Assembly (NCBI RefSeq): GCF_005877885.1 | Contig: NZ_VCHY01000026.1 | Span: forward strand, 1-61,864 | Length of the DNA stretch: 61,864 nt | Reading direction: 5' to 3' | DNA from: Labilibacter sediminis | GTDB taxonomy: Bacteria; Bacteroidota; Bacteroidia; Bacteroidales; Marinilabiliaceae | Shown: piece after piece, positions 10,301-19,408 of the stretch | How the letters are laid out: the number at the start of each line of letters is the position of its first letter | How positions within the stretch are numbered: the stretch's first letter is position 1 | Notes under the pieces: model-generated | What the model was told of the DNA's origin: nothing | The model's database searches: none | The model's input: the letters and a program-made list of their open reading frames with translations, nothing else | Translations under genes and position numbers: made by a program

Positions 10301-10506
10301 GTTTAAAGAATGTTGAGTTTGGATATAATTTTAAAGGAGGTGTATTAAATAAGTTGGGTATTAAAAATCTGCGAACATTTGTAAACGGTTCTAACTTGCT
10401 AACATTTGATAAGTTAGAGATTGCCGATCCTGAATCGAACACACAAAAAGATTCAAAATATCCTTTAGTTAAGATTTATAACATTGGTGTTAAAGCCAGC
10501 TTCTAA
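7396..10506 (+). CDS. SusC/RagA-family TonB-linked outer membrane transporter (PUL1, first pair)
   Basis: Outer-membrane beta-barrel that imports oligosaccharides using TonB energy. Signal peptide (about 1-27, ending VVAQ), carboxypeptidase-regulatory-like domain (about 30-110, GKVTDQTGEPLPGV), TonB-box region (EVQVVAYG), plug (about 118-230, with DPNEIESISVLKDASATAVY and GANGVIIVNTKRG) and a barrel ending in aromatic Phe (VKASF). At 1036 aa it has normal SusC length. The SusD lipoprotein starts 12 nt downstream, the classical pair arrangement. The imported glycan cannot be read from sequence. Confidence 0.97.
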   Translation: MKKTLSRLKLIGFITGLLLSISSAVVAQQLQINGKVTDQTGEPLPGVAVVIEGTATGTITNLDGDYLLSASKGQVLVFSFIGMKSQSVTIDQTTINVTLSDETMDIDEVQVVAYGAQKKVTITGAISSVNSDELLKSPNASVGNSLMGRVTGLTSVQTSGQPGVDNPEVYIRGMGTFNDASPIYIVDGVERDFMQLDPNEIESISVLKDASATAVYGIRGANGVIIVNTKRGSEGKTGVTASVSMGMQQPTRLLEFADSYTYAMRYTEAQNNDGDDPTFLPHVIEAFRTGSDPYIFSDTDWMDYMLKNQAYQRQGNVSVSGGTKKVKYFVSVGAISQDGLFNTFDSDYDYNFSYNRYNYRSNVDIQATSTTKVGITLGGRVGVKNEPNTQGGMDQLFRQIYWSVPYAGPGIVDGQWVKANDVYIPLPKKEGLTPFYGRGYNNKLSHVVNMDVDVKQDLNKYVKGLSFRAKFSYNTTYTHTKNRSTTKAYYEPFYKAHLDPDSPLFQQYDVMPEDKTVVLQRQSEDGTLSYGESRTKARNWYSEFGFNYKRDFGVHHLGGLLLYNQRKTYYPKNSNGTYMSYSEIPAGVVGLVGRVTYDYNTKYMVEFNVGYNGSENFHRERRYGWFPAGSLGWVVTEEPFMQGLSFLNYLKIRGSYGIVGNDKYDRDRFIYLSNFNLNGGGYNFGVDNPLNQITAYEEKIGNENVTWETAHKRNLGIDTYFLDSRLAINADLFWEDRSDILMEPLFYPAVVAPDYKAVNLGKMENRGYEIEVKWKDQIGEFSYWLNGNMSFARNKVLEMGEVEQPEEYMNLTGHPLKTPFGFVFDGFFTQEEIDSGEFIDHATLQSPSAGDMKYKDLNNDMVIDELDRTTIGYARVPEFIFGLNGGFDIKGFDFSMSWAGATNVSRVLGETYRVAFGGTGNRSLLQYMADGRWTPENAENATYPRLSFKSVNHNTADSDFWVKDASYIRLKNVEFGYNFKGGVLNKLGIKNLRTFVNGSNLLTFDKLEIADPESNTQKDSKYPLVKIYNIGVKASF

Positions 10507-10518
10507 TTAGATATAGCA

Positions 10519-12303
10519 ATGAATAAGATAAAATATATCATCGGATTATTTGTGGTCGCATTCTTAATTGTAGGATGTGAAGAATGGGCTATTGGAGATG
10601 CTGCCCTGGAAGAACCACCAACAGTAACAGCTAACTTAGATACTGTATTCTCCAATGTAGAGTATGCGGAAAGGTTTTTATTTGGAGCTTATGGCACTTT
10701 ACCATATGGATTAAATATTAATTGGGATGCCAATAGAGATAAACTGGGAATGGATATTCTGGAAGCTTTGACCGACTTGAATCATAGTTACTTAGCCTGG
10801 GGCGGTGCTAATCAGGTTTATTATGGAGGTCAGTATGCTGCACTTACAGAAAATGAAAGTAGTAAGACAAAGTTTCATTTTACTAAAGAGAAAACCTGGT
10901 CAGGTATTCGTAAAGCCTGGATTGTGGTTGAAAATGCAGACAAGATTCCGGGTGCGGAACAGGCATACATTGATCAGTTAAAAGCTGAAGCCAGAATGGT
11001 TATTGCCCTACATTATACAGATATGTATCGTCACTTTGGAGGACTGCCTTGGGTCGACCATGCATATGATGGAGACGAAGATATGACCTTTGTTCGTCTT
11101 ACAGCAAAAGTAACTTTGGAAAAAATAATAGAGCAAATAGATTTGGCTATTGCCGATTTACCATGGGATATTAAAGACTTAAGTAACTGGGATGGTAGGT
11201 TCTCTCAAGCTTCAGCTAAAGGGTTAAAAGCTCGTTTATTACTTTTTGCTGCCAGTCCGCTTTTTAATGATGACGTGCCTTATTTGGAAGGGGAAGCTGC
11301 TACTAAAGAATTAGTGTGGTTTGGAGGAAAAGATGCTACCCTATGGAACAGAGCAGCTGAAGCAGCTGAAGATTTAATCGCAGATGTGAACAGTAAAGGT
11401 GTATACCAATTGGTAAATACCGGTAATCCTCGCCAGGATTTTCAGGATGCTTATTACAAAAGAGGTAATGGAGAGGTATTAATTTCTACCCGTGTTCGTT
11501 TTGAGTCGCCGGGTTGGTGGAGTGGAAGTTATTATTTTTATCAAAGTGCTGGTAATTATGGTTGTGGATGTCCAACTCAGGAATATGTAGATATGTTTGG
11601 AATGGCCAATGGACTACCTATTACTGATCCTGCTTCAGGTTACGATGCAAATGATCCTTTTACAAGTAGAGATCCGCGTTTGTATGAAACTGTTTTAGTA
11701 GATGGAGATACCTATCAGGGAAGGACATCCGAGCTTTGGATTGGAGGAAGAGAACGTAAAAACACTGGTTTTAAAGGAACCAAGTCCGGGTATGGATTAC
11801 GTAAGTTCTTGCTTGAGCGTAATGCTGCAACATCCATTAATTCTGTTGTTCAATGGCCTTATTTACGATTAGCAGAGGTTTACTTAACTGCCGCGGAAGC
11901 ATTAAACGAAGCAAATAATGGTCCCACAACTAAGGCTTATTCTTATGTAAATGAAGTAAGAAGAAGAGTAGGTTTAGGTGATTTAGAAACCGGTTTATCG
12001 CAAGAGGAATTTCGTGAAGCAGTGTTAAGAGAAAGAGCTTTAGAGTTTGGATATGAGGAGGTACGTTGGTTTGATCTTATTCGTTGGAAGCGTGAGGCTG
12101 ATTTTACAAAAGCTTTACATGGAACAGATCTTGTAAAAATAGATAATGGTCAGCCTGCTACACCAGATAACTTAACGCGCACATTAACAAATCTGCCATC
12201 AAGGTACTGGCAATCAAATTGGTCGCCTAAATGGTATTTAAGTGCATTGCCACCAGATGAGGTAAATTTAAAGTATGGATTAATCCAAAATCCAGGATGG
12301 TAA
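10519..12303 (+). CDS. SusD/RagB-family glycan-binding lipoprotein (PUL1, first pair)
   Basis: Surface lipoprotein that caps the SusC barrel and binds the glycan. Lipobox FLIVGC with the lipidated Cys20; the mature protein has the SusD helical scaffold (KAEARMVIALHYTDMYRHFG, QASAKGLKARLLLFAASPLF) and the C-terminal RagB signature (LRLAEVYLTAAEALNEAN, REAVLRERALEFGYEEVRWF). Length 594 aa. It follows susC by 12 nt and is almost surely co-transcribed with it. Confidence 0.96.
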   Translation: MNKIKYIIGLFVVAFLIVGCEEWAIGDAALEEPPTVTANLDTVFSNVEYAERFLFGAYGTLPYGLNINWDANRDKLGMDILEALTDLNHSYLAWGGANQVYYGGQYAALTENESSKTKFHFTKEKTWSGIRKAWIVVENADKIPGAEQAYIDQLKAEARMVIALHYTDMYRHFGGLPWVDHAYDGDEDMTFVRLTAKVTLEKIIEQIDLAIADLPWDIKDLSNWDGRFSQASAKGLKARLLLFAASPLFNDDVPYLEGEAATKELVWFGGKDATLWNRAAEAAEDLIADVNSKGVYQLVNTGNPRQDFQDAYYKRGNGEVLISTRVRFESPGWWSGSYYFYQSAGNYGCGCPTQEYVDMFGMANGLPITDPASGYDANDPFTSRDPRLYETVLVDGDTYQGRTSELWIGGRERKNTGFKGTKSGYGLRKFLLERNAATSINSVVQWPYLRLAEVYLTAAEALNEANNGPTTKAYSYVNEVRRRVGLGDLETGLSQEEFREAVLRERALEFGYEEVRWFDLIRWKREADFTKALHGTDLVKIDNGQPATPDNLTRTLTNLPSRYWQSNWSPKWYLSALPPDEVNLKYGLIQNPGW

Positions 12304-12377
12304 GTATGAGATATTTATTGTGAAGTTTACTGATTGTATAGTAAACAACATTTGCAAATAATATAAAACTTAAACAG

Positions 12378-15359
12378 ATGAAGAAAATATTAAAAATATA
12401 TTTAAGTCTATTCGTACTTAGTTGCCTATGCCTGACAGGGGTTTATGGTCAGCAGGATTTACAGAATGGGCGCATAATTTCTGCTGAAGGAAAATCAGTG
12501 AAAGATGCAGTAATAAGCATTGTTGGTTCAGATATTAAAACTACCTCGGATGCAAAAGGATATTTTAATTTAAGTGCTAAGCCTGGCGATATTATTCGTG
12601 TGGAAGCAGGTCTTGTATCTCAAACATATACTCTTAAAGAAGACAAAGAGCAATATGTACTAAAGGGATTTCATGAATTTCTAAATGTAGGATTGGGAGA
12701 TAAGCAAAAAATCGAGGAAGTAAGCTCTGCTATTAATACTGTTTATGCTGATGAGCTTAAAAATAGTGTAATTAATCCAGAGAACACTTTGTATGGTCAA
12801 TTGGCTGGTTTAACAGTTCTTCAAAATGGAGGAGCTCCTTGGAGTCGTCGTCCGGATATGTTTATACGTGGGGCGTCAAATATTCTTGTATTAATTGATG
12901 GAGTTGAAAGACCATTATCTTCTATTATCGTAGATGATATCGAAAGTATTTCAGTGCTTAAAGATGCTTCTGCACTGGCTATATATGGTCAACGAGGTGC
13001 CAATGGAGCCATTGTTGTTAAAACAAAGAGAGGAGAGTACGAAACATTTAGTGTTGATGCTTCTTATCAGTATGGTTTAAATACGCCTACCAGACTTCCA
13101 AAAATGTTAGATGCATATAGCTATGCTCAGGCAGTTAACGAGGCTAGTGCGTTAGATGGAAATCCATTTATTTATTCGCCATGGGATTTGGATGATTATA
13201 AAACTGGAAATCAGCCATATTTTCGACCTAATGTTGATTGGATGGATGAGGCATTGAAAGATTTTGGAACATCAACAAATTTTAATACACAGTTTAGAGG
13301 AGGAGGAAAAGGCATCAGGTATTTTTCTTCAATAAATTATCAAACGGAAAAAGGACTGTTTGATCAAACTAATTTGGATGATCGTTACGACAGTGAGTTA
13401 AAGTATAGTCGTTTTAATATACGTGCTAATGTGGATGCAGATATTACTTCTAGCACATTAGTTAGTGTGAATATTAGTGCTTCAATGAACAACAGAAAGT
13501 ATCCAGGTGCTGGTGTTTCAAATATAATGAGCGCTATTTATCATACACCATCTGCAGCATACCCAATTAAAACGATAAACGGTAATTGGGGGGGTACTGA
13601 TATTTATGGAAATAACCCCATCGCATTATTATCTGCTACAGGATTTCGTAATGATTTTCATAGAGAAATATTGGGAGATCTAACAATTAAACAAGATTTG
13701 GATAAGCTTGTGAAAGGTTTGTCTGCAGAAGCAACTGTTGCTTATGATAATTCTGCAATATTTTATGAGGGACAAACCAAAACATATGCCTATGAAAGTG
13801 TTGATATAATAAGAGATGAACAAACCGGGATGATTACCGATACCATTTCAACGTTTTATGGATTGGAAAATGACCTTGAGGTATATGATGGAGGCCATAC
13901 AAGTTTGTCTCAATGGCGTAGAGGAACTTTAAGAACAAAGCTTAATTACGAAAAAAGTTGGGGAAGGAGTGATTTAAATACATCTTTATTATACACGCAG
14001 GATAAGTATGTTGGAGATACCCAGTATAATACCTTTTTACATCAAAATATAGCAGCATATGGTCACTATGCTTATGATGGAAAATATATTGCAGATGTTA
14101 CTTTAACATACGCGGGAAGTAGCAATTTACCTGATGGCGATAGATTTGGTTTTTTTCCTGCGGTTTCAGGGGCATGGGTGATGTCTGAGGAAGCATTTAT
14201 GGATAATAATCAGGTGTTTGATTTGTTTAAAGTGAGAGGATCTTTTGGTATAACAGGAAGTGACTTAATACCTCCTAACTTGTATGATCAACAATTTGTG
14301 AATGGGGGTACGTATTATTTTACCAATAATTACCAAAGTAATAAAGGCCTTAGGGGAGGAAGATTGGCAACAACAGATTTGACTTATGAAAAATCTATCA
14401 AATCTAACCTAGGTGTTGATATGATGATGTTTGGTAAATTAAATCTTTCATTGGATGCTTTTTATAACAAAAGCACTGATATACTTGCAAGTACCAGCGG
14501 TATTATATCTGATATTATTGGAGTAAACACACCATATCAAAATGATGGAGAGGTTAGTTATCAGGGTGTTGAAGCCGATTTGATGTGGAAAGATAAAGTA
14601 GGTAGTTTTAATTATTATTTAGGCGGAAATTTTTCTTACACTAAAAGTGAAGTAATAAATATTAATGAGGTATATAGACCAGAAGAGTATTTGAAAAGAA
14701 CTGGTCAACCTTTAGGTCAAATGTTTGGTTTGGAGGCCATAGGATTTTTTGAGGATGAGGCTGATATTGCTGCCAGCCCTGAACAAACATTTTCAGAAGT
14801 TCGTCCTGGTGATGTAAAATACAAAGACCAAAATAATGATGGTAAAATTGATAACAATGACCAGATTGCAATTGGCCATTCAAGTTTATTTCCTGAAATT
14901 TATTATTCTTTCAAGTTAGGTTTTGATATTAAAGGATTTGGTGTAGATGCGTTATTCCAGGGAGTAGCCAATCAATCATTAAGTTTAGGAACAACCAGTG
15001 TTTTTATTCCTTTGTTTGAAAACAACAATATTTCTGAGTTTTCTGCAAACAGATGGGTGCCTCAAAATATGGAGGGAGCTGAACTGCCAAGATTATCTTT
15101 AGATTATGATTTAAATAATTATCAGAACAATTCAATCTGGATAGCTAAAGCAGATTATTTAAAACTACGATCAGTAGATGTGTATTATAATTTCCCTAAG
15201 AGCATAGTTAGTAAAATTAAACTTGGACATGCCAAAATATTTGCTCGCGGAATGAATTTATTCTCAATTGATAACATCAAAATGGTTGACCCAGAGGCAA
15301 AGGGAGTAGTGTATCCTACTTTAGCTTCATATCACTTGGGTGTAAACATTGGTTTTTAA
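12378..15359 (+). CDS. SusC/RagA-family TonB-linked outer membrane transporter (PUL1, second pair, divergent)
   Basis: Second SusC of the locus, 993 aa. Signal peptide (ends VYGQ), a degenerate carboxypeptidase-regulatory-like domain (about 30-95), plug with DDIESISVLKDASALAIYG and GANGAIVVKTKRG, and a barrel ending in Phe (VNIGF). The stretch aligned with the usual VVVGYG TonB-box region reads FLNVGLGD, so the box is weak. It is much diverged from the first SusC, which suggests a different ligand or size class and not a recent duplication. It is followed 18 nt later by its own SusD. Confidence 0.95.
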   Translation: MKKILKIYLSLFVLSCLCLTGVYGQQDLQNGRIISAEGKSVKDAVISIVGSDIKTTSDAKGYFNLSAKPGDIIRVEAGLVSQTYTLKEDKEQYVLKGFHEFLNVGLGDKQKIEEVSSAINTVYADELKNSVINPENTLYGQLAGLTVLQNGGAPWSRRPDMFIRGASNILVLIDGVERPLSSIIVDDIESISVLKDASALAIYGQRGANGAIVVKTKRGEYETFSVDASYQYGLNTPTRLPKMLDAYSYAQAVNEASALDGNPFIYSPWDLDDYKTGNQPYFRPNVDWMDEALKDFGTSTNFNTQFRGGGKGIRYFSSINYQTEKGLFDQTNLDDRYDSELKYSRFNIRANVDADITSSTLVSVNISASMNNRKYPGAGVSNIMSAIYHTPSAAYPIKTINGNWGGTDIYGNNPIALLSATGFRNDFHREILGDLTIKQDLDKLVKGLSAEATVAYDNSAIFYEGQTKTYAYESVDIIRDEQTGMITDTISTFYGLENDLEVYDGGHTSLSQWRRGTLRTKLNYEKSWGRSDLNTSLLYTQDKYVGDTQYNTFLHQNIAAYGHYAYDGKYIADVTLTYAGSSNLPDGDRFGFFPAVSGAWVMSEEAFMDNNQVFDLFKVRGSFGITGSDLIPPNLYDQQFVNGGTYYFTNNYQSNKGLRGGRLATTDLTYEKSIKSNLGVDMMMFGKLNLSLDAFYNKSTDILASTSGIISDIIGVNTPYQNDGEVSYQGVEADLMWKDKVGSFNYYLGGNFSYTKSEVININEVYRPEEYLKRTGQPLGQMFGLEAIGFFEDEADIAASPEQTFSEVRPGDVKYKDQNNDGKIDNNDQIAIGHSSLFPEIYYSFKLGFDIKGFGVDALFQGVANQSLSLGTTSVFIPLFENNNISEFSANRWVPQNMEGAELPRLSLDYDLNNYQNNSIWIAKADYLKLRSVDVYYNFPKSIVSKIKLGHAKIFARGMNLFSIDNIKMVDPEAKGVVYPTLASYHLGVNIGF

Positions 15360-15377
15360 TTTAAAAGGATCTGAAAA

Positions 15378-17027
15378 ATGAAACAATATATTAAACTATT
15401 ATTCGCCATTGTTTTTGCAGCCTTTTTAGGTGGATGCGATTATTTGGATTACGATGAATCATCGTATATGTTAAAGGAAGATGTTTTTGAAGAATTTTCA
15501 AGAACGAAGAGGGGTTTAACTCAAATTTACTCTCAGTTACCTCATGACTATAGTACTATAGGAGGTGCTATGAGATCAAGTGGTACTGATGAAGCGCTGC
15601 ACGTAAATAGCTTATCTGCTGTAACTTTTTTTAATGATGGAAGCTGGAGCCCGTTGCAAACAGTAGATACCAAGTGGGGAAGTATGTATTCAGGAATTTA
15701 TAATGCTAACCTGTTTCTTGAGCAAATAAAGGGAAAAATGTGGGAAGAGTTAAAGTGGAATGATGATTATAAGGATATTATGGCTCAGTTCGAGATGTAT
15801 CCTTATGAGGCAAGATTCCTAAGAGCTTACTTTCATTTTGAACTGATGCGTCGTTATGGATCAATTCCTATCGTAACAAAAGAATTAACAGTTAGTGAAG
15901 CGAATAATGTTGACCGTTCTTCTTTCGAAGATGTTGTTAAGTTTATCGTTTCTGAATGTGATACAGTTGCTAAATATTTACCAGTAACCTATGAAGGCCT
16001 TGGTGGAGTTAGTGAAACCGGGCGTGTAACAAAAGGGGCAGCTATGGCTCTTAAAGCTCGTGTTCAGTTATATGCAGCAAGCCCCTTGCACAATACAACA
16101 GGTGATATTACAAAATGGGCAGATGCAGCAGAAGCTGCTTATGAAATTATTAATTCTTCATCTTATGTGTTAGAAGCAGAATATAAGGATGTTGTTAATA
16201 ATGGTATTAGTGATGAACTTATTTTGGGAGTGCGTCAGAATGAAAGTGCATATTTTGAGATTGCAAATTTTCCAATAGGTTATGAGGGTGGCAATACAGG
16301 AACCTGCCCGACTCAAAATTTGGTTAATGCCTACGAGATGGCTTCAACAGGTCTTGCAATTGATGATCCTGCATCAGGTTACAATCCTGTGTTTCCATAT
16401 TCAGGAAGAGATCCAAGGTTAAATGAAACCGTAATTGTGAATGGTTCTACATGGAAAGGAAAAACAGTAGAAGTATGGTATGGTGGACCAAACGGAGCAC
16501 CTAAAGCCAATGCTACTAAAACAGGTTACTATTTAAAGAAATATGTGATTGAGAGTGTTAATCTAATTCCGTTAACCCCTAAACGTCATAATTGGGTATT
16601 GTTTAGGTATGCAGAAGTCTTACTTAATTATGCAGAGGCTATGAATGAAGCTTATGGTGGTCCGGAAGCCGCAGGCCCTCATGGTATGACTGCTTTGCAG
16701 GCTGTTAATTTGGTTCGTTTAAGAGCCGGAATGCCTGAATTCCCTGCAGGAATGTCTCAGGATGACTTTAGAGCTAAATTAAGGAATGAAAGAAGAGTTG
16801 AATTAGCTTTTGAAGATCACAGATTTTGGGATGTTCGCCGTTGGGAAACCGGTCCTGAAACAGATATTAAGGGAGTAACAGTTGTACTTAATCCTTTTGG
16901 AGGATATGTATACAATGAATCTGATGTGGAAACTCGTGTGTGGGATAGCAAAATGAATTTGTACCCTATTCCACAGGTTGAGCGATTTAAGAATCCAAAA
17001 TTAGGACAAAATCCTGGTTGGGAATAA
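15378..17027 (+). CDS. SusD/RagB-family glycan-binding lipoprotein (PUL1, second pair)
   Basis: Surface glycan-binding lipoprotein, 549 aa. Lipobox AFLGGC with Cys20; SusD signatures include YEARFLRAYFHFELMRRYG, GAAMALKARVQLYAASPLHN, FRYAEVLLNYAEAMNEAYGG and LRNERRVELAFEDHRFWDVR. It is paired with the preceding SusC (18-nt gap). Two complete SusCD pairs in a row are known from PULs for complex or heterogeneous glycans. Confidence 0.96.
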   Translation: MKQYIKLLFAIVFAAFLGGCDYLDYDESSYMLKEDVFEEFSRTKRGLTQIYSQLPHDYSTIGGAMRSSGTDEALHVNSLSAVTFFNDGSWSPLQTVDTKWGSMYSGIYNANLFLEQIKGKMWEELKWNDDYKDIMAQFEMYPYEARFLRAYFHFELMRRYGSIPIVTKELTVSEANNVDRSSFEDVVKFIVSECDTVAKYLPVTYEGLGGVSETGRVTKGAAMALKARVQLYAASPLHNTTGDITKWADAAEAAYEIINSSSYVLEAEYKDVVNNGISDELILGVRQNESAYFEIANFPIGYEGGNTGTCPTQNLVNAYEMASTGLAIDDPASGYNPVFPYSGRDPRLNETVIVNGSTWKGKTVEVWYGGPNGAPKANATKTGYYLKKYVIESVNLIPLTPKRHNWVLFRYAEVLLNYAEAMNEAYGGPEAAGPHGMTALQAVNLVRLRAGMPEFPAGMSQDDFRAKLRNERRVELAFEDHRFWDVRRWETGPETDIKGVTVVLNPFGGYVYNESDVETRVWDSKMNLYPIPQVERFKNPKLGQNPGWE

Positions 17028-17124
17028 GTTAATTCTATAGTTAATTATTGTATGAAACGACCTGATTAACTTTCTCAATAGTTTATTAGGGAGTTTCATC
17101 TGACAAATAAAAAGAATAAAGCAG

Positions 17125-18498
17125 ATGAAACGTACTATATTGAATTTTAAAACATTTTTAGGAATTTGTTTTGTCGCTGGAATGTCTTTCACAGGTTGCG
17201 AAAGTATTTATACTGGCGATGAGTTTAAGATTTACGAGCAAGAAGAGCCTGAGGGACCAGAATTACCTGAAATACCAGAAATAGGTAAAAAAGGAATTGG
17301 TAAATCTTTAAAAGGATCAGATTGGTCTTCTAAGGTTTCCAGAACAAAATCTCATTGGCATTATTCATGGGGTTCAAAACTAACTATCAAAGAGCCGGAT
17401 AATATTGATTATGTGCCAATGATTTGGGGTAGGTCCGGAATTGATGAAGATGTGGTAGCTGAGCTTAAAGATTTAAAAAATGAAGGTAAAATTAATTTCT
17501 TATTAGGATTTAATGAGCCTGATGGCGTAAAGCAGGCAAATATGACCGTTGCTGAGGCTGTTGATCTTTGGCCAATGCTCGAAGAGGTTGGTCTTCCTCT
17601 GGGAAGTCCTGCTGTTGTAGGGGTAGATAACGAATGGCTTACTGAATTTATGGCAGAAGCTGAAACCAAAGGATTAAGAGTTGATTTTATTTGTGTTCAT
17701 AATTATGGAGGTTTGAGTGTTGAGGCTTTCCTTGATAAGCTAGATGCAGTACATACTAAATATGGTCGTCCGGTATGGATAACGGAATTTGCTGTTGGTG
17801 ATTGGAATGCCAGTACAGTTGAAGAACATAAATATACACCTGAGCAAGTGTTGGCCTATATGCAGGAAATCTTACCTGAATTAGAAGACAGAGGATATAT
17901 TCATCGATATGCCTGGTTCCCATCTTCAGTAATGGACCCTCCATTAGTATCTTCTGCATTATGGGATGAAGAAGGAAACTTTACTGCGTTAGGAGAATAC
18001 TATGCCAATTTTAAACCCAATACCCTTATTGGTCCCGGAAAAGATGATCTGGTAGATCCAAATGATGTTCCTGAGAATAATATAATCATTAACGGAGGAT
18101 TTGAAACCGGCGCTCTTGATCCATGGCAAGGTTTTAAAAATAACGTAAGTCTTGAAGCTTTTGCAGGAGTATATGGGGGTAAAATTGAAAACCACGATGG
18201 TTCACTATTTCAGGTTATTACAGTAGAACCAGGTCAAACCTACGAAGTTACTTTTTATTGTAAGTGGGAGTCTGCTCCGCCAAAGCAGTTTAACTTTTTG
18301 GTTAAGGAGGAAACAGGTGCTAAAGCTAAATTACTTGTTGAACCAATTGAAGCGAATGAAAATGATTGGACCAGAAATGCCTTTACATTTACTGCTTCAC
18401 AGGAAACTACAGTACGATTAGTTTGGTACAAGGGGAAAAGTACACCTCAATTCCCTCCTTTCTATTTAGATAATGCAATTTGTTTAAAAGTTGAATAA
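17125..18498 (+). CDS. GH128-like glycosidase lipoprotein with C-terminal carbohydrate-binding module
   Basis: Lipoprotein (Cys25 in FTGC), 457 aa. Residues about 55-300 form a Glyco_hydro_cc (GH128-like) TIM barrel. The likely acid/base is Glu131 in GFNEPDG and the nucleophile Glu221 in WITEFAVG, with the family tryptophan in MIWG near residue 100. Known GH128 enzymes are beta-1,3-glucanases, so an endo-acting beta-1,3-glycanase is the best guess. Residues about 320-457 resemble a CBM4_9 beta-sandwich (NGGFETGALDPWQ, then PPFYLDNA). It follows the second SusD by 97 nt, occupies the position where surface glycan-binding or endo-enzymes usually lie, and is probably displayed on the cell surface. 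Substrate identity is inferred. Confidence 0.8.
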   Translation: MKRTILNFKTFLGICFVAGMSFTGCESIYTGDEFKIYEQEEPEGPELPEIPEIGKKGIGKSLKGSDWSSKVSRTKSHWHYSWGSKLTIKEPDNIDYVPMIWGRSGIDEDVVAELKDLKNEGKINFLLGFNEPDGVKQANMTVAEAVDLWPMLEEVGLPLGSPAVVGVDNEWLTEFMAEAETKGLRVDFICVHNYGGLSVEAFLDKLDAVHTKYGRPVWITEFAVGDWNASTVEEHKYTPEQVLAYMQEILPELEDRGYIHRYAWFPSSVMDPPLVSSALWDEEGNFTALGEYYANFKPNTLIGPGKDDLVDPNDVPENNIIINGGFETGALDPWQGFKNNVSLEAFAGVYGGKIENHDGSLFQVITVEPGQTYEVTFYCKWESAPPKQFNFLVKEETGAKAKLLVEPIEANENDWTRNAFTFTASQETTVRLVWYKGKSTPQFPPFYLDNAICLKVE

Positions 18499-18506
18499 AT
18501 AAAATT

Positions 18507-18529
18507 GGAGGACCTTTTTATGGTCCTCC
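18507..18529 (+). terminator. Hairpin after the GH128-like gene, possible partial terminator
   Basis: Perfect 8-bp GC-rich stem (GGAGGACC at 18507-18514 with GGTCCTCC at 18522-18529), 8 nt after the stop. Only GTTT follows, so it may act as an attenuator or RNA-stability element and not as a full terminator within the operon. Confidence 0.5.
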
Positions 18530-18565
18530 GTTTAAAACGGTTACTAATCATTTAAAGTTTATATT

Positions 18566-19324
18566 ATGAAAAAATCTTTACTTTTTTTAGCAATAGCTTG
18601 TATTATAGGACTTAATGTAAATGCACAAACAACAATTTGGGAAGATAATTTTGATAGTTACACAGCTCCAACCGATCTTTCTACTCAGGGTTATGTTGTA
18701 TGGGAAGGGACTTGTCTTGCAGCAGATGCCGCAGGAAATGGTATAACGGCAGTTTCTGGAACAAATGTGGCCAAATGCAGTACAGGGGCTTCGAATAATG
18801 TATACTTAAGAAAGACAATTAATCTTGAGGGAGGTAAACAGTATACGTACTCTGCATATACGATGCAGGCAGATGGCAAAAAACATTTTATACAAGTAGT
18901 GGTCGATGGAGCAACATTAAAGGCAGAAGGAACTAATACAACCTGGGCAACCAAATCAATAACATTTACACCTTCTACAACTCAGGATGTAGTTCTTACT
19001 ACTTATTTGTGGCCTAGTGGATTTGCAATGTATGTTGATGATATGAAATTAGTAGAGGACGCTCCAACTTCTATCGGCGATACCGAAGCTAATCAGGTTG
19101 TTGTTGCTCCTAATCCGTCAAAAGGATCATTTAAAGTTACAGGATCAGCTGCTATAGCAAGTGTTGATGTTTATAATACAAGTGGTCAGCTAGTAAAAAA
19201 GATTGAAGGCCTTGCACAAAATGAGGTTTCAGTTGAGTTAGATAATGCTGCACCTGGAGTTTATATGGTGAAAGTAAAAGCTGTAAGTGGTGAGAATACA
19301 ATATCTAAAGTGGTTGTAAAATAA
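18566..19324 (+). CDS. Small T9SS-secreted protein with carbohydrate-binding-module-like domain
   Basis: Secreted protein, 252 aa. Signal peptide (about 1-20, ending NVNAQ), one beta-sandwich domain (about 24-168, starting WEDNFDSY and ending YVDDMKLVED, a pattern of CBM4_9-like or concanavalin-like modules), and a T9SS type A sorting domain (about 178-252: APNPSKGSFKV, then GVYMVKVKAVSG, ISKVVVK). No catalytic domain is visible, so it is likely a glycan-binding protein attached at the surface by T9SS. It sits between hairpin 18507-18529 and a strong terminator at 19344-19380. Confidence 0.7.
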   Translation: MKKSLLFLAIACIIGLNVNAQTTIWEDNFDSYTAPTDLSTQGYVVWEGTCLAADAAGNGITAVSGTNVAKCSTGASNNVYLRKTINLEGGKQYTYSAYTMQADGKKHFIQVVVDGATLKAEGTNTTWATKSITFTPSTTQDVVLTTYLWPSGFAMYVDDMKLVEDAPTSIGDTEANQVVVAPNPSKGSFKVTGSAAIASVDVYNTSGQLVKKIEGLAQNEVSVELDNAAPGVYMVKVKAVSGENTISKVVVK

Positions 19325-19343
19325 TTGGAAATTCATAAAAAGG

Positions 19344-19380
19344 AGCAGCATATCCCTTTTTTGAGATGTGCTGCTTTTTT
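19344..19380 (+). terminator. Intrinsic terminator inside PUL1
   Basis: AGCAGCATATC (19344-19354) pairs with GATGTGCTGCT (10 of 11 pairs plus one G-U), followed by TTTTTT to 19380. It is a textbook terminator 19 nt after the small T9SS gene and would end the susCD-susCD-GH128 transcript or reduce read-through to the enzyme genes. Confidence 0.85.
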
Positions 19381-19408
19381 GTGTATGGGCATCTGTTAAA
19401 ATATTAAA

